Origin: a virus
IMG/VR virus record: IMGVR_UViG_3300037228_000005
Coordinates: 1-21,460 of that record
Length of the DNA: 21,460 nt
Strand: one strand, 5' to 3'
In this document: one piece after another, positions 10,650-18,567 of the stretch
Position numbering within the stretch: the first letter of the stretch is position 1
Layout: the number at the start of each line of letters is the position of its first letter
The notes under the pieces: generated by a model
Databases searched by the model: none
What the model was told of the DNA's origin: nothing
The model's input: the letters and a program-made list of their open reading frames with translations, nothing else
Position numbers and translations under genes: made by a program

Positions 10650-11093
10650 GTGCCCCAGCAATCCACATTCACTCAAGAGGTTGCGGACACAATATGCAAT
10701 CGCCTGCTCGAAGGTGAATCGCTCACTCATATCTGCACCGATTCCACTCTCCCCAATAAGCCATGCATTCTCAAATGGTTGCGCGACTTCCCTGAGTTTG
10801 CAACCCAATACGCGCACGCGCGCGAGATGCAAATGGAGCTAATGGCCACTGAAATCATCGACATATCTGAAGAGGAGCCGATGATGACCATTACGTTTGG
10901 AGAGAATGGATCGAAGGAATGCATTGATAATGCAGGGATTCAACGCAATCGCCTTCGTGTAGACACGCGCAAGTGGCTGATGAGCAAACTTGCCCCCAAG
11001 AAGTACGGCGAGAAGGTGCAGCAGGAGGTTACCGGCGCGAACGGTGGGCCATTACAACTCATAACGGACATTCCAAGGCCTCAGCGTGACTGA
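10650..11093 (+). CDS. terS: Terminase small subunit
   Basis: This is a 147-residue protein with a GTG start at 10650 and GAGGG eight nt upstream; a TTG at 10635 is the alternative. It matches the Sf6 gp1-type small terminase. An N-terminal HTH (TICNRLLEGESLTHICTD, then KPCILKWLRDFPEFATQYAH) binds the packaging site. A long helix (REMQMELMATEIIDISEEE) leads to the oligomerisation core, and the hallmark RLRVDTRKWLMSKLAPKKYG precedes a flexible tail that contacts TerL. It forms a ring that recognises phage DNA and hands it to the large subunit. It is the first late gene and overlaps TerL by 8 nt, so the two are translationally coupled. Confidence 0.9.
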   Translation: MPQQSTFTQEVADTICNRLLEGESLTHICTDSTLPNKPCILKWLRDFPEFATQYAHAREMQMELMATEIIDISEEEPMMTITFGENGSKECIDNAGIQRNRLRVDTRKWLMSKLAPKKYGEKVQQEVTGANGGPLQLITDIPRPQRD

Positions 11094-12603
11094 TGGTTTC
11101 GAGCGAGCTGCGTTAGACCTCCGCAAAAGCTACTCCCCATATCCGATGCAGCGCAAGTTCCACGCATCCTCCGCCCGGTACCGCTTTCTGGGGGGAGCGG
11201 CTGGCCCTGGAAAGACTACGGCAATGCTGATGGAGAATCTCGTCACTGTCAACGAGTTCAATGCTGACGACGCGAAGCAGGTTCAGACGCTCTTTCTGCG
11301 GCGCACCCAGCCGATGCTCGAAAACACCCTGGTCACTCGGTTCCGCGAGAAGATTGACCGATCCCTCTACAAGAAATTCACCGAGAAACCGTTTGAGGTG
11401 CTATGGCTCAACGGTGCCATTACGCGGTTTGGATCGTGCCAGTACGAAGAGGACATCTTTGCATGGCAAGGACAATGGAAAGATGTTTATTACGATGAGG
11501 TTTGCGAGTTCACATGGAAGCAGTGGAATGGCATCGCGCCGTGGAATCGCTGCCCCGTAAGCACTGATGCTCGCAGGTTGGGAGCTGGCAATCCCGTGGG
11601 GGTAGGGACGATTTGGGTAAGGCCGGTATTCGTCGAGCATCGGCCATGCGATGAGATGGACGAGAACCAACGAAAGCAATACCGTCCTAGCGACTATGCC
11701 TACTTCCCTTGTACCTACCTCGATAACCCCATCTATGCGAATGATGAGACGTTCATTGCGGGATTGATGAGCTTGCCGTTCGCGCTTCGCAAGGCGTTGA
11801 TGGAGGGTTCGTGGGACGTGACAGGGGGCTATTTCACGGGAGCGTTCGACCGTGCGCTGAACGTTATTCCGGCGGAAGAGTGGAATCCGCAGCCGTGGCA
11901 TCGGCAGTGGATTTCAGGGGACTGGGGATTTGAGCACTGGTCTGCACTCTACCGGCATTATCAGGATGACTTTGGTGTGATCCGCACGGGCCGGGAGTTG
12001 ATGATCCAGCACCATGATCCAGAGATGCTGGGCGAAAGGATCGTAGCGTGGTTGGTAGATGAGCGCGGAAATTTCCCTAAGATCGTCGCGTTTCCCTTCT
12101 CGCATGACGCGTTCGCTAGCACAGCCACAAAGACGTTCGGCGCAAGCGTGAACAGTGTGGCGATGAGATTAGGCGGCGCGCTCAAGCCATACGGGATACC
12201 GCTTCCGCTGAACTCCGGCAAAGACAAGCTAGGTCGTGAGCAGACGATGTATAACTTGCTCCGCAAAGAGATTTGGGGCGGTGAAAAGGTGGACGGGCAG
12301 AAGCGCATGGTGAGGAACTGGCTCATCTGTGAGGACTGCCCAAAGCTGATTGACACTCTGATCGCCGCACCGCGAGATGATAAGCGACCTGAGATGATTG
12401 CTGAGTTTTCGGGAGACGATCCGTTGCAAGGCGCAGGGTATGGGGTCTATCACATTGTTGGTAGGCCGGCTGCGCTGCCGAGGGAAGAGGTAGTGCGCCG
12501 TGAACTGGCCGCAACGCCTGATCCCATCGCAAATTACTTGATACAATTGCGAGAGCATACGCGGTCTGAGAAGCAGCAGCAGAGGGGGAACTGGTGGGAC
12601 TAA
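11086..12603 (+). CDS. terL: Terminase large subunit
   Basis: This is a 505-residue packaging motor with a GTG start inside the end of terS and AAGG seven nt upstream. The ATPase domain has Walker A GAAGPGKT at 37-44 and Walker B VYYDE with D137 and E138. An adenine-binding-like RRTQPML follows strand 2. The C-terminal RNase H-like nuclease domain begins near ISGDWG (D279) and has another acidic candidate in SHDAFAS (D341). The length is usual for the family. The enzyme cuts concatemers and pumps DNA into proheads through the portal. It ends at TAA 12601-12603, overlapping the stop of the convergent gene on the other strand. Confidence 0.93.
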   Translation: MTDGFERAALDLRKSYSPYPMQRKFHASSARYRFLGGAAGPGKTTAMLMENLVTVNEFNADDAKQVQTLFLRRTQPMLENTLVTRFREKIDRSLYKKFTEKPFEVLWLNGAITRFGSCQYEEDIFAWQGQWKDVYYDEVCEFTWKQWNGIAPWNRCPVSTDARRLGAGNPVGVGTIWVRPVFVEHRPCDEMDENQRKQYRPSDYAYFPCTYLDNPIYANDETFIAGLMSLPFALRKALMEGSWDVTGGYFTGAFDRALNVIPAEEWNPQPWHRQWISGDWGFEHWSALYRHYQDDFGVIRTGRELMIQHHDPEMLGERIVAWLVDERGNFPKIVAFPFSHDAFASTATKTFGASVNSVAMRLGGALKPYGIPLPLNSGKDKLGREQTMYNLLRKEIWGGEKVDGQKRMVRNWLICEDCPKLIDTLIAAPRDDKRPEMIAEFSGDDPLQGAGYGVYHIVGRPAALPREEVVRRELAATPDPIANYLIQLREHTRSEKQQQRGNWWD

Positions 12604-13472
12604 GTAAAGACGCGATCCGAATAATGCTGAGCTCTGTGGGAACATGGTTCCGACCCGTCGTGGGCATCAGTGTATTCCGAAAGGGGGAGAGGGGGCTGGT
12701 GGCAATGACCAAGCCAAGTGGGAATTATTTCAAGTCCTTCGGTGGGAGTTCCCTTTCCGAAGGTTACATGAAACTGAACCTCTCCGTGATTCTTGAGCTT
12801 GGTCTCAAGGGGAACCGTTCTTCGGTAAAACTGACCGCGGGAGAGGACGATATTGCAGCGATCAATCGTCCCGTCTTCATTCTCCAATTCGATCCCGGTA
12901 ACTCCGGTAACGGCGACCGCTGGAATGAGGAGTCGATGTTTGTCGTCGATGTCGAGAGTGTGGAGAGACAGAATATCGCCGTCCCCTCCCTTGTAACCCT
13001 TCACATGATTGACAAGGAAATCGAAGATTCGGGAAGCGGGGTCTATGCTAGCTGTTTTGGAAAGCGTCGATTCAAGCCAGCGTTTGGTCTGATTGGAGTC
13101 GATGGGAAATTTTGTAAAACCTCCGCCGGCCGATCCCTCGGTTCTTACGATCTCTCCCCACGCGATATCAAGAGCGGAGCGGAGATTGTGGATTGCATCT
13201 CCGGCAACTACCGCGAGTTCGCCGGGCAGCATGTAGTCCCCCAGGTTGTAGTAAAGGAATTGTTCCCCCGTCTTTCCGTCCATGTGCAAGCTGGGGCCGT
13301 AACGGTCGGAAGAGGCGAAGAGTCGCTCGCCGAAATCCTCGATGTGCTTATTGGCCCGTTCGATTTTTAGCATCGCGTGGCCGTATGGAGTGTCCCAGAT
13401 CTTGGAGCCAGCAAAGAAAAAGCTGAGGCGATAAAGGGATGATTGAACTCTGGAAACTGCGATTGCGCGCAT
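12600..13472 (-). CDS. Reverse-oriented moron-like gene of a bacterial unknown family
   Basis: This is a protein of about 290 residues on the strand opposite to the late genes. Its core has the pattern of a widespread uncharacterised bacterial family. WDTPYGHAMLKIERANKHIE comes first, then AGDAIHNLRSALDIAWGEI, a KFPID segment, IFDFLVNHVKGYKGGDGDIL and HTLDIDDKHRLLIP. The His-Asn-Leu-Arg and Asp-Lys-His-Arg motifs are conserved in relatives I know. Start ATG 13470-13472 keeps the WDTPYGH segment; an ATG at 13371-13373 is the alternative, and neither has a strong ribosome site. The gene overlaps the first head-region gene by 34 nt. It is probably a lysogenic-conversion-type cargo, with function unknown. 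Confidence 0.7.
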   Translation of the reverse strand: MRAIAVSRVQSSLYRLSFFFAGSKIWDTPYGHAMLKIERANKHIEDFGERLFASSDRYGPSLHMDGKTGEQFLYYNLGDYMLPGELAVVAGDAIHNLRSALDIAWGEIVRTEGSAGGGFTKFPIDSNQTKRWLESTLSKTASIDPASRIFDFLVNHVKGYKGGDGDILSLHTLDIDDKHRLLIPAVAVTGVTGIELENEDGTIDRCNIVLSRGQFYRRTVPLETKLKNHGEVQFHVTFGKGTPTEGLEIIPTWLGHCHQPPLPLSEYTDAHDGSEPCSHRAQHYSDRVFT

Positions 13473-13714
13473 GGCTGATCGACCTCGTGCGAGAGGCGAT
13501 ACGGCGTGAACAAATCTCGGCACGATTCGTTATAAAGCCAGATGGCGTAACGCGGTTTACTGCCGCGCAGATTGATGACCTTTTTCCTCCGAGCCCACAA
13601 CCTGCATCTAAGCCATTGACCCCGACCGAACCATCCTTCGAGCAGATGGAGCGCGAAGCACTTTCAGCACAGGAGAAGCATTATGAGCCAGGAGAATCGG
13701 AACACGTCGCATGA
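13439..13714 (+). CDS. Hypothetical head-region protein
   Basis: This is a 91-residue protein with GAGG and AAAGGG just before ATG 13439. The N-terminal helix is amphipathic and basic (LWKLRLRAWLIDLVREAIRR), and the C-terminal half is Pro- and Glu-rich and probably disordered. It starts the head-gene run after the reverse-oriented gene and overlaps the next gene by 32 nt. I recognise no family. Confidence 0.6.
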   Translation: MIELWKLRLRAWLIDLVREAIRREQISARFVIKPDGVTRFTAAQIDDLFPPSPQPASKPLTPTEPSFEQMEREALSAQEKHYEPGESEHVA

Positions 13715-14045
13715 TGTGGTAAGAGGTCGCATCATCCAACAGGGCGAAGGCAACGAAACTGGCAACGATCACGCCCGGCTGGCTGAGAATGTGCGGACAA
13801 AGCCGACAGCGCCGACCGGCTATGTGGACGCGGAGTATAACCCGGCCTTCGATGGCAGCGGATCGGAACGCTGGCCGGAGCAGGATGACTGGACGAAGGC
13901 TGGGCAGAACGCCGAGGGCTTCCCTGTGCCCAAGGGGTCGGCTGAGGATGTGACGCGCCCAATCAGCAATCTCCCTACCCAAGCACAGGCTGACGCTATC
14001 GCCGCTCGCGCGCGGGCAGAGCGGGAAGCACGACGCGCGGCATAG
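13683..14045 (+). CDS. Disordered hypothetical protein
   Basis: This is a 120-residue protein with AGGAG seven nt before ATG. The composition is Asn, Gly, Glu, Ala and Pro rich with few hydrophobic residues, so it is likely unfolded for most of its length. The C-terminal TQAQADAIAARARAEREARR is a charged helix. It lies upstream of portal in a coupled run; a minor head or assembly role is possible but not shown. Confidence 0.6.
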   Translation: MSQENRNTSHDVVRGRIIQQGEGNETGNDHARLAENVRTKPTAPTGYVDAEYNPAFDGSGSERWPEQDDWTKAGQNAEGFPVPKGSAEDVTRPISNLPTQAQADAIAARARAEREARRAA

Positions 14046-14047
14046 CC

Positions 14048-14362
14048 ATGTCTGAGCATCGCATCCTCGAAACCATTCTCGAACGACTCAACCGCATTGA
14101 AGACAACACGGAGAAGATCATGACGACCCAAGCAGAATTTGACGCCGCCCTCGACACCCTGATTGCAGCCGAAGCAGCGCGCGATGCTGCCATCACCGCA
14201 GCCCTCAACGACCTCATCGCCAAGGTATCGGCTGGAACCGTGACCCCTGCGGATTTCTCTGCGGAACTGGCTCAGGTTGCAACGCTCCAAGCGAATGCAG
14301 CGGCCATCACGCAGACGGCCACCACCGACGATCCGGGCCCCTTAGTTGTCCCTACGACCTAG
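14048..14362 (+). CDS. Small helical coiled-coil protein
   Basis: This is a 104-residue protein. ATG 14048 lies two nt after the previous stop but lacks a ribosome site. An in-frame ATG at 14120 has GGAG with 6 nt spacing and may be the main start, giving 80 residues. The sequence is Ala-rich and helical (EFDAALDTLIAAEAARDAAI, then FSAELAQVATLQANAAAI), then a short Thr/Pro tail. Similar short repetitive helical proteins occur beside phage structural genes with no defined role. Confidence 0.6.
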   Translation: MSEHRILETILERLNRIEDNTEKIMTTQAEFDAALDTLIAAEAARDAAITAALNDLIAKVSAGTVTPADFSAELAQVATLQANAAAITQTATTDDPGPLVVPTT

Positions 14363-14405
14363 TGTAGCGATGTATGCGCTTTGAATTGCAGCATAACAGC
14401 TACCG

Positions 14406-14452
14406 TGGGCGGCGAGTCCAAAGAGCTGTGTCACGGCCGGCTACGCCGCCCA
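14406..14452 (+). other. Long-range hairpin in the portal leader
   Basis: TGGGCGGCG (14406-14414) and CGCCGCCCA (14444-14452) are perfect 9-bp complements around a 29-nt loop, all in the 117-nt gap between the preceding gene and the portal start. A start-site effect or transcript processing role is possible. No U-run follows, so it is not a standard terminator. Confidence 0.5.
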
Positions 14453-14479
14453 GAAATTAGTTGTGGTAGTCTTTCTGCG

Positions 14480-16945
14480 ATGGCCCTCCCTGTCGAAGAA
14501 GAGAAAGAAGAAGACGTAAAGCCCCTTGGACTCCAGCCGCTAGAAGAGAAATGGCTGAAGGACTTGGGGCTTTATGCGCCTTTCGAGGTTTCCGATGAGG
14601 ACATGTATGGCCCGGACGAGTTAGGGCCGGATACCGTCGCTGCGCTCCGTAAGATGGTGGACGATTCCTGCCTCTATGAGAATGCCGCGTGGGTATGGGA
14701 GAAGATACAGGCGGCTGAGGCACGGCTGTTTGATCGCGGGTATCAGTGGCTGACGAATGACCGGACTGGTGGGGCGTGGGTCATTGCTGGGACGAGCGGA
14801 AGTTCTGGGATTGGCTCTGGTGGAATCAAGACGCAGGACAAGGACAAGCTCTGGTCAATCAACATTTACGGCGCGCGCAAGGACAAGATTGTCTCGGCGC
14901 TGACAGTCAAAGACCCGGAGCCTGAGTTCTTCCCGAAACTGCCTGAGTCGGCCATCGACCAGCAATATGCCGATGAGGCGATGCAGTACAAGCACCTCTG
15001 GAAACAGGCGACGAACGTTCGCAAGCTCTGTGTGAAAATCGGAGGGTTGTTCTATACAGATGATCGAACCGCTCTCATCACGGAGTCGATTGCGGACGCT
15101 CAAGCATTTGGAATGAATGGCACGACGCCGAATATCCGCGAGGTCACGAAGGCCAAAGGAAAGCTGGAATTTTCGGTGCCAATGTCAGTTGACGAGGACG
15201 AGACGCTTCCGTGGTGCCGTAGGGCGCGGGAGCTGGACTCGGCTGTTGCGAAAGAGAAGTATTCTTGGATTGCCTCCAAGATCACGGCTGGGAGCGGTGG
15301 GGATGGCAAGACAGATCGTACCTGCCGCCTCACCGTGCGTAACGCTGTAGCCAATCAGACGGGTTTCACGAGTAACGCACAGGACAGGGCTGTTACTGAG
15401 ACTACGTGGTGGGTCAGGCCATCGCAGTATAGGGACGTGGTGGATGAGCCGATGCGCAAGATGCTACGTGCGACTTTCCCTGATGGCATGAGGATCGTGT
15501 TCGCCGGGGATCAGTTTGCCTACTGTCGCAATGAGAAGATGGACGATTGCGTGATTATCCTGTATTCGCGGGAGGGAACTGGCCAGAACCGTAGGGCGAT
15601 TGGATCGAACAATCTGACGACGCAGAAGGTCTTGAACTACGACTTTCGTCTGTTCAATCGGTATATGACGGCGACTGTGCCGCGAAAGTTTCACCGCAAA
15701 GATAAGATCAATTCCGAAGCATTGCAGCAGCAGCGGGACGATCCAGGTCTATCGACTCCGGTGGATGCGGATACAGGGGAGGACATTAACAGCTTCACGG
15801 GAACTGAAGCTGTACCCCAGCCGCCTCAACAGCTTCTCGACTTCATTCAACTAATGAGCGATACCCTCCCGCAGGAGTTGGATGGCGCGAGTCCCGCGAT
15901 GTTTGGCGGCACAGATGGGACGGATACAGTCGGCGGTATCACTATCCAGCGCGATCAGGCCTTGCAGGTCTTCGGGACACCCTACAACGCAATGACGTGG
16001 GGGATTGCGATCTCATGTGGGAATGCTGCGAAATGGGCTGGGCGCAACCGCAGCGGGAAAGAATCGGGGATGGTTCCGGGGGTTGGGCGAATCTCGGTTG
16101 ACTTCTCGAAGATGGCGAATGGCGATGCCTACTGTTTTCCAGAGGCCGACAGTGGATTTCCTGAGTCCGAGGCGGAAAAAGAACAGCGGCTGGAGAAAGC
16201 GATCGAACAGGCTCCGACCATTCCGATTTATATGCAGTCGCTCAACGACCCGATCAATTTCGAGGCTGTCAATAAGGTCACGAAGCGGTTTGGGATGAAG
16301 ATTTCCGGAACGGATTCGGTGCGGAAGCAGCAGGAAGAGTTTGAGCTGATTCTGAAGAGTCCGCCTATTCCGAATCCCGCTCTGGCGCAAGCGCAGATGC
16401 AGCTACAACAGTCTGAGGCCCATGCTGCTACCGATCCGCAAGCGCAGGTAGAGGCGCAGTCGCCGGATGGCCAGCAAGCAATGCAGCAAGTGCAGGAGGC
16501 CGTCGCGCAGATTCCTCCGTTTATATGTTCCGTGCCTGTAGAGCAGGACGATAGCGTAAATCATGTGATCGAAGCGGCCATTTGCTTTGATAAGATCAAT
16601 TCGCCGGAGGGCCAGAAACTAAAACGCGCCGAGATGCTTACGAAGAAGCCGGGGCCGTTCACAAATCTCATGCTGCATCGGCAAGGGCATATGCAGATGG
16701 CCGCGAAGCTCGCTCCGCCTCCCGCGATGCCGGAAGTAAAGCCCGGAGTGACGGTCGCAGTCGATAAGCTCGGCCCCATTGCTCAGGTAGCAATGCTTCT
16801 CAAGGAATATGGGGTCACCGTGGCACCGGAAGATGTGCAGCCCACGCCTGATGTGCATGAGATCGTGCAGGAGAAGGAAGGCGTTGACGGGAGCGGGGTA
16901 CCAACGAAGCAGAAAATATCGTATTCAGGAAAGGCACTCCAATGA
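14480..16945 (+). CDS. Portal protein
   Basis: This is an 821-residue protein starting at ATG 14480; a TTG at 14381 would add residues encoded by the leader hairpin and is unlikely. It has the character of a large podovirus-like portal. An N-terminal segment with WVWEKIQAAEARLFDRGYQW leads to a long central part. TGTEAVPQPPQQLLDFIQLM and DTLPQELDGASPAMFGG, then VGGITIQRDQALQVFGTP, match the stem and wing region where the channel forms. The C-terminal 250 residues are Gln/Ala-rich helical (AQAQMQLQQSEAH), as in portals with barrel extensions. Twelve copies should form the vertex through which TerL pumps DNA. It overlaps the next gene by ATGA. Confidence 0.82.
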   Translation: MALPVEEEKEEDVKPLGLQPLEEKWLKDLGLYAPFEVSDEDMYGPDELGPDTVAALRKMVDDSCLYENAAWVWEKIQAAEARLFDRGYQWLTNDRTGGAWVIAGTSGSSGIGSGGIKTQDKDKLWSINIYGARKDKIVSALTVKDPEPEFFPKLPESAIDQQYADEAMQYKHLWKQATNVRKLCVKIGGLFYTDDRTALITESIADAQAFGMNGTTPNIREVTKAKGKLEFSVPMSVDEDETLPWCRRARELDSAVAKEKYSWIASKITAGSGGDGKTDRTCRLTVRNAVANQTGFTSNAQDRAVTETTWWVRPSQYRDVVDEPMRKMLRATFPDGMRIVFAGDQFAYCRNEKMDDCVIILYSREGTGQNRRAIGSNNLTTQKVLNYDFRLFNRYMTATVPRKFHRKDKINSEALQQQRDDPGLSTPVDADTGEDINSFTGTEAVPQPPQQLLDFIQLMSDTLPQELDGASPAMFGGTDGTDTVGGITIQRDQALQVFGTPYNAMTWGIAISCGNAAKWAGRNRSGKESGMVPGVGRISVDFSKMANGDAYCFPEADSGFPESEAEKEQRLEKAIEQAPTIPIYMQSLNDPINFEAVNKVTKRFGMKISGTDSVRKQQEEFELILKSPPIPNPALAQAQMQLQQSEAHAATDPQAQVEAQSPDGQQAMQQVQEAVAQIPPFICSVPVEQDDSVNHVIEAAICFDKINSPEGQKLKRAEMLTKKPGPFTNLMLHRQGHMQMAAKLAPPPAMPEVKPGVTVAVDKLGPIAQVAMLLKEYGVTVAPEDVQPTPDVHEIVQEKEGVDGSGVPTKQKISYSGKALQ

Positions 16946-17136
16946 GCAGGCTGAAAACCAAGGAAGTCAACCTCGGCAGTAAGGGATCGTTCCCCATCAA
17001 AGAGGGTGCGATGACGGCAGCGGCTAAACGCGCTGGTGAGTCCAACAGCGAGTATGAGCAGAAGAACAAAGATGCGCCGGGCAAAGCTGGGAAGCGGGCG
17101 CGTCTGGCAATTGCAATGAAATCGTGGGGCAAATAG
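16942..17136 (+). CDS. Small basic SFPI-motif protein
   Basis: This is a 64-residue protein whose ATG overlaps the portal stop. GSFPIKEGAMTAAAKRAG followed by KAGKRARLAIAMKSWGK has the look of small phage or bacterial proteins with a SFPI-x-D/E motif and a Lys/Arg-rich helix. Their function is unclear. Its place between portal and scaffold suggests a minor structural or assembly part. Confidence 0.65.
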   Translation: MSRLKTKEVNLGSKGSFPIKEGAMTAAAKRAGESNSEYEQKNKDAPGKAGKRARLAIAMKSWGK

Positions 17137-17153
17137 ACCAAGGAGTTTGACCG

Positions 17154-18407
17154 ATGGCAGATGTACTCGACCAAATTGACCAGACGACCGATAGCGACCT
17201 CGACGTAGGAACGCAGGATGATGTGGCAGATTCCAGCCAAGCGGATTCCGGCACCGAGCATCAAGAAACCCAACAGCAGACGGAAGCCGACAAGGTTGAT
17301 GGCCGTCGCTTCAACCCTGAATGGTCGAAAGCCCTCAAGGAACTCCGCGAACTCTATCCGGACCGCGCCGACATGCTCACGAAGTTGCGGGACAACTACG
17401 CCCGCTATCAGGCGTTACAGGAGGTGGCTCCCAAGGGTCTGGATGATGTGCGCCAATGGAAGACGACGCTGGACGCGCTGGGCGGCTCCGAGGCCGCTGC
17501 GGAGCTCATGCAGCGGGACGCGGACATGCGGGAGATTGATTCACGTATCGAAGCTGGGGATTATGGGGTCATCGGTGAACTGACACCGGAGTGGCAGAAG
17601 GGTTTCTACCAGATGTTACCCGACGCTCTGACTGATCTGAGCGAGAAAGACCCGGCAGCATTCTCAGCCGCAGTTGCTCCACATTTTCAGGCCGCATTGC
17701 TTGGGACGGGGATGGGCGACCACCTCAAGAAGATGTATGCGGCGGCCGGAGACAATGAACCGCTCAAGGAACTCATCAAGCAGCAGTACGACTGGTTTCA
17801 ATCTCAGACGCAGGGCAAAGGAGAGATGTCGGGCGGGAAGAAGACTGTTAGCCCGGAAGTGCAGCGGCTCCAGACTGAACTAGATTCCCGGCGCAAGGCA
17901 GATGACGAGGCATTCACTGGGCGCATCACGGACGATACCAACAAATACGTCGAGGAGACGTTCGAGAAACATGCTGCTGTCTATCTCAAGCAATTCAATC
18001 TCACCGATGCCCAGAAGTCCGACCTGAGCGATTCATTCGCGGCGAAGCTGGTGGACAAACTAGGGGCTGACTCTGCGTTCCAGAAGCAATTGGGAGCCTA
18101 CAAGTCGCTCAAGAATCGCAGTCCTGAGACGGTCAACAACTACATCCGCGCGAAGATTGACGAGAATGCCAAGCCTATTCTTGACGGCCTTGTGACCGCC
18201 CGATATGGCGGTATGCGGAAGGCAAAACCTGCTGTGGATGCTGGAACCAAGACCACAGACAACGGCGCAGTGCGGGTAGCGCAAGCTCCCGACCAAAGCC
18301 AGTGGGACATGGGCAAAATGGAAGCTGCTGGGTATGAAGCGACGGTAAAAAGGGGGATTTTCTACCTGCAAGGCAATCGGACGGTGCAATTGGCGCGACC
18401 GAATTAG
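17154..18407 (+). CDS. Probable scaffolding protein
   Basis: This is a 417-residue protein with AAGGAG eight nt before ATG. The N-terminal 50 residues are highly acidic and polar (DQIDQTTDSDLDVGTQDD), and the rest is almost entirely helical with charged heptads (KALKELRELYPDRADMLTKL, then PEVQRLQTELDSRRKADDEA). There are no cysteines or enzymatic motifs. That composition, and the location between portal and capsid genes, fit a scaffolding protein that shapes the prohead and is then released. The assignment rests on position and composition. Confidence 0.65.
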   Translation: MADVLDQIDQTTDSDLDVGTQDDVADSSQADSGTEHQETQQQTEADKVDGRRFNPEWSKALKELRELYPDRADMLTKLRDNYARYQALQEVAPKGLDDVRQWKTTLDALGGSEAAAELMQRDADMREIDSRIEAGDYGVIGELTPEWQKGFYQMLPDALTDLSEKDPAAFSAAVAPHFQAALLGTGMGDHLKKMYAAAGDNEPLKELIKQQYDWFQSQTQGKGEMSGGKKTVSPEVQRLQTELDSRRKADDEAFTGRITDDTNKYVEETFEKHAAVYLKQFNLTDAQKSDLSDSFAAKLVDKLGADSAFQKQLGAYKSLKNRSPETVNNYIRAKIDENAKPILDGLVTARYGGMRKAKPAVDAGTKTTDNGAVRVAQAPDQSQWDMGKMEAAGYEATVKRGIFYLQGNRTVQLARPN

Positions 18408-18497
18408 ACACCTGTGGTACATTGTTTGAAAGAACTGGGGTTCGCCTAGCAGTCCTCTTGACCGGAGACAATCTGCAAGCGGCGTAAAACTACCAAG

Positions 18498-18560
18498 CCC
18501 TCGGTGAATAGCGGGAAGACTCGCTCACACGCAGCGTTAGCGTGAAATTCACTTCGAGGG
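18498..18560 (+). ncRNA. Three-way-junction RNA in the capsid gene leader
   Basis: The leader just before the capsid start folds into three helices. P1 pairs CCCTCGGTGAAT (18498-18509) with ATTCAC (18547-18552) and CGAGGG (18555-18560), 12 pairs with a UU bulge. P2 pairs 18510-18515 with 18520-18525, closing an AAGA tetraloop. P3 pairs CACGC (18528-18532) with GCGTG (18540-18544) around a 7-nt loop. The only good ribosome site, GAGG at 18556-18559, lies in the 3' strand of P1 and would be hidden. I see no hammerhead core (no CUGANGA). It is probably a translational control element; homology is not testable here. Confidence 0.5.
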
Positions 18561-18567
18561 TAGGCCA

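Noticed and set aside
12594-13370. 258-codon + strand frame after TerL
   Set aside because: It lies antisense to the 12600-13472 gene, whose protein has recognisable family motifs. The + frame product has none.
14381-14479. TTG-started N-terminal extension of the portal protein
   Set aside because: The segment is the leader hairpin region and encodes an atypical Cys-rich sequence; ATG 14480 gives a normal acidic N-terminus.
18498-18560. Hammerhead ribozyme or tRNA-like element in the capsid leader
   Set aside because: The fold is a three-way junction but no CUGANGA core exists on either strand, and no T-loop or anticodon-arm geometry is present.
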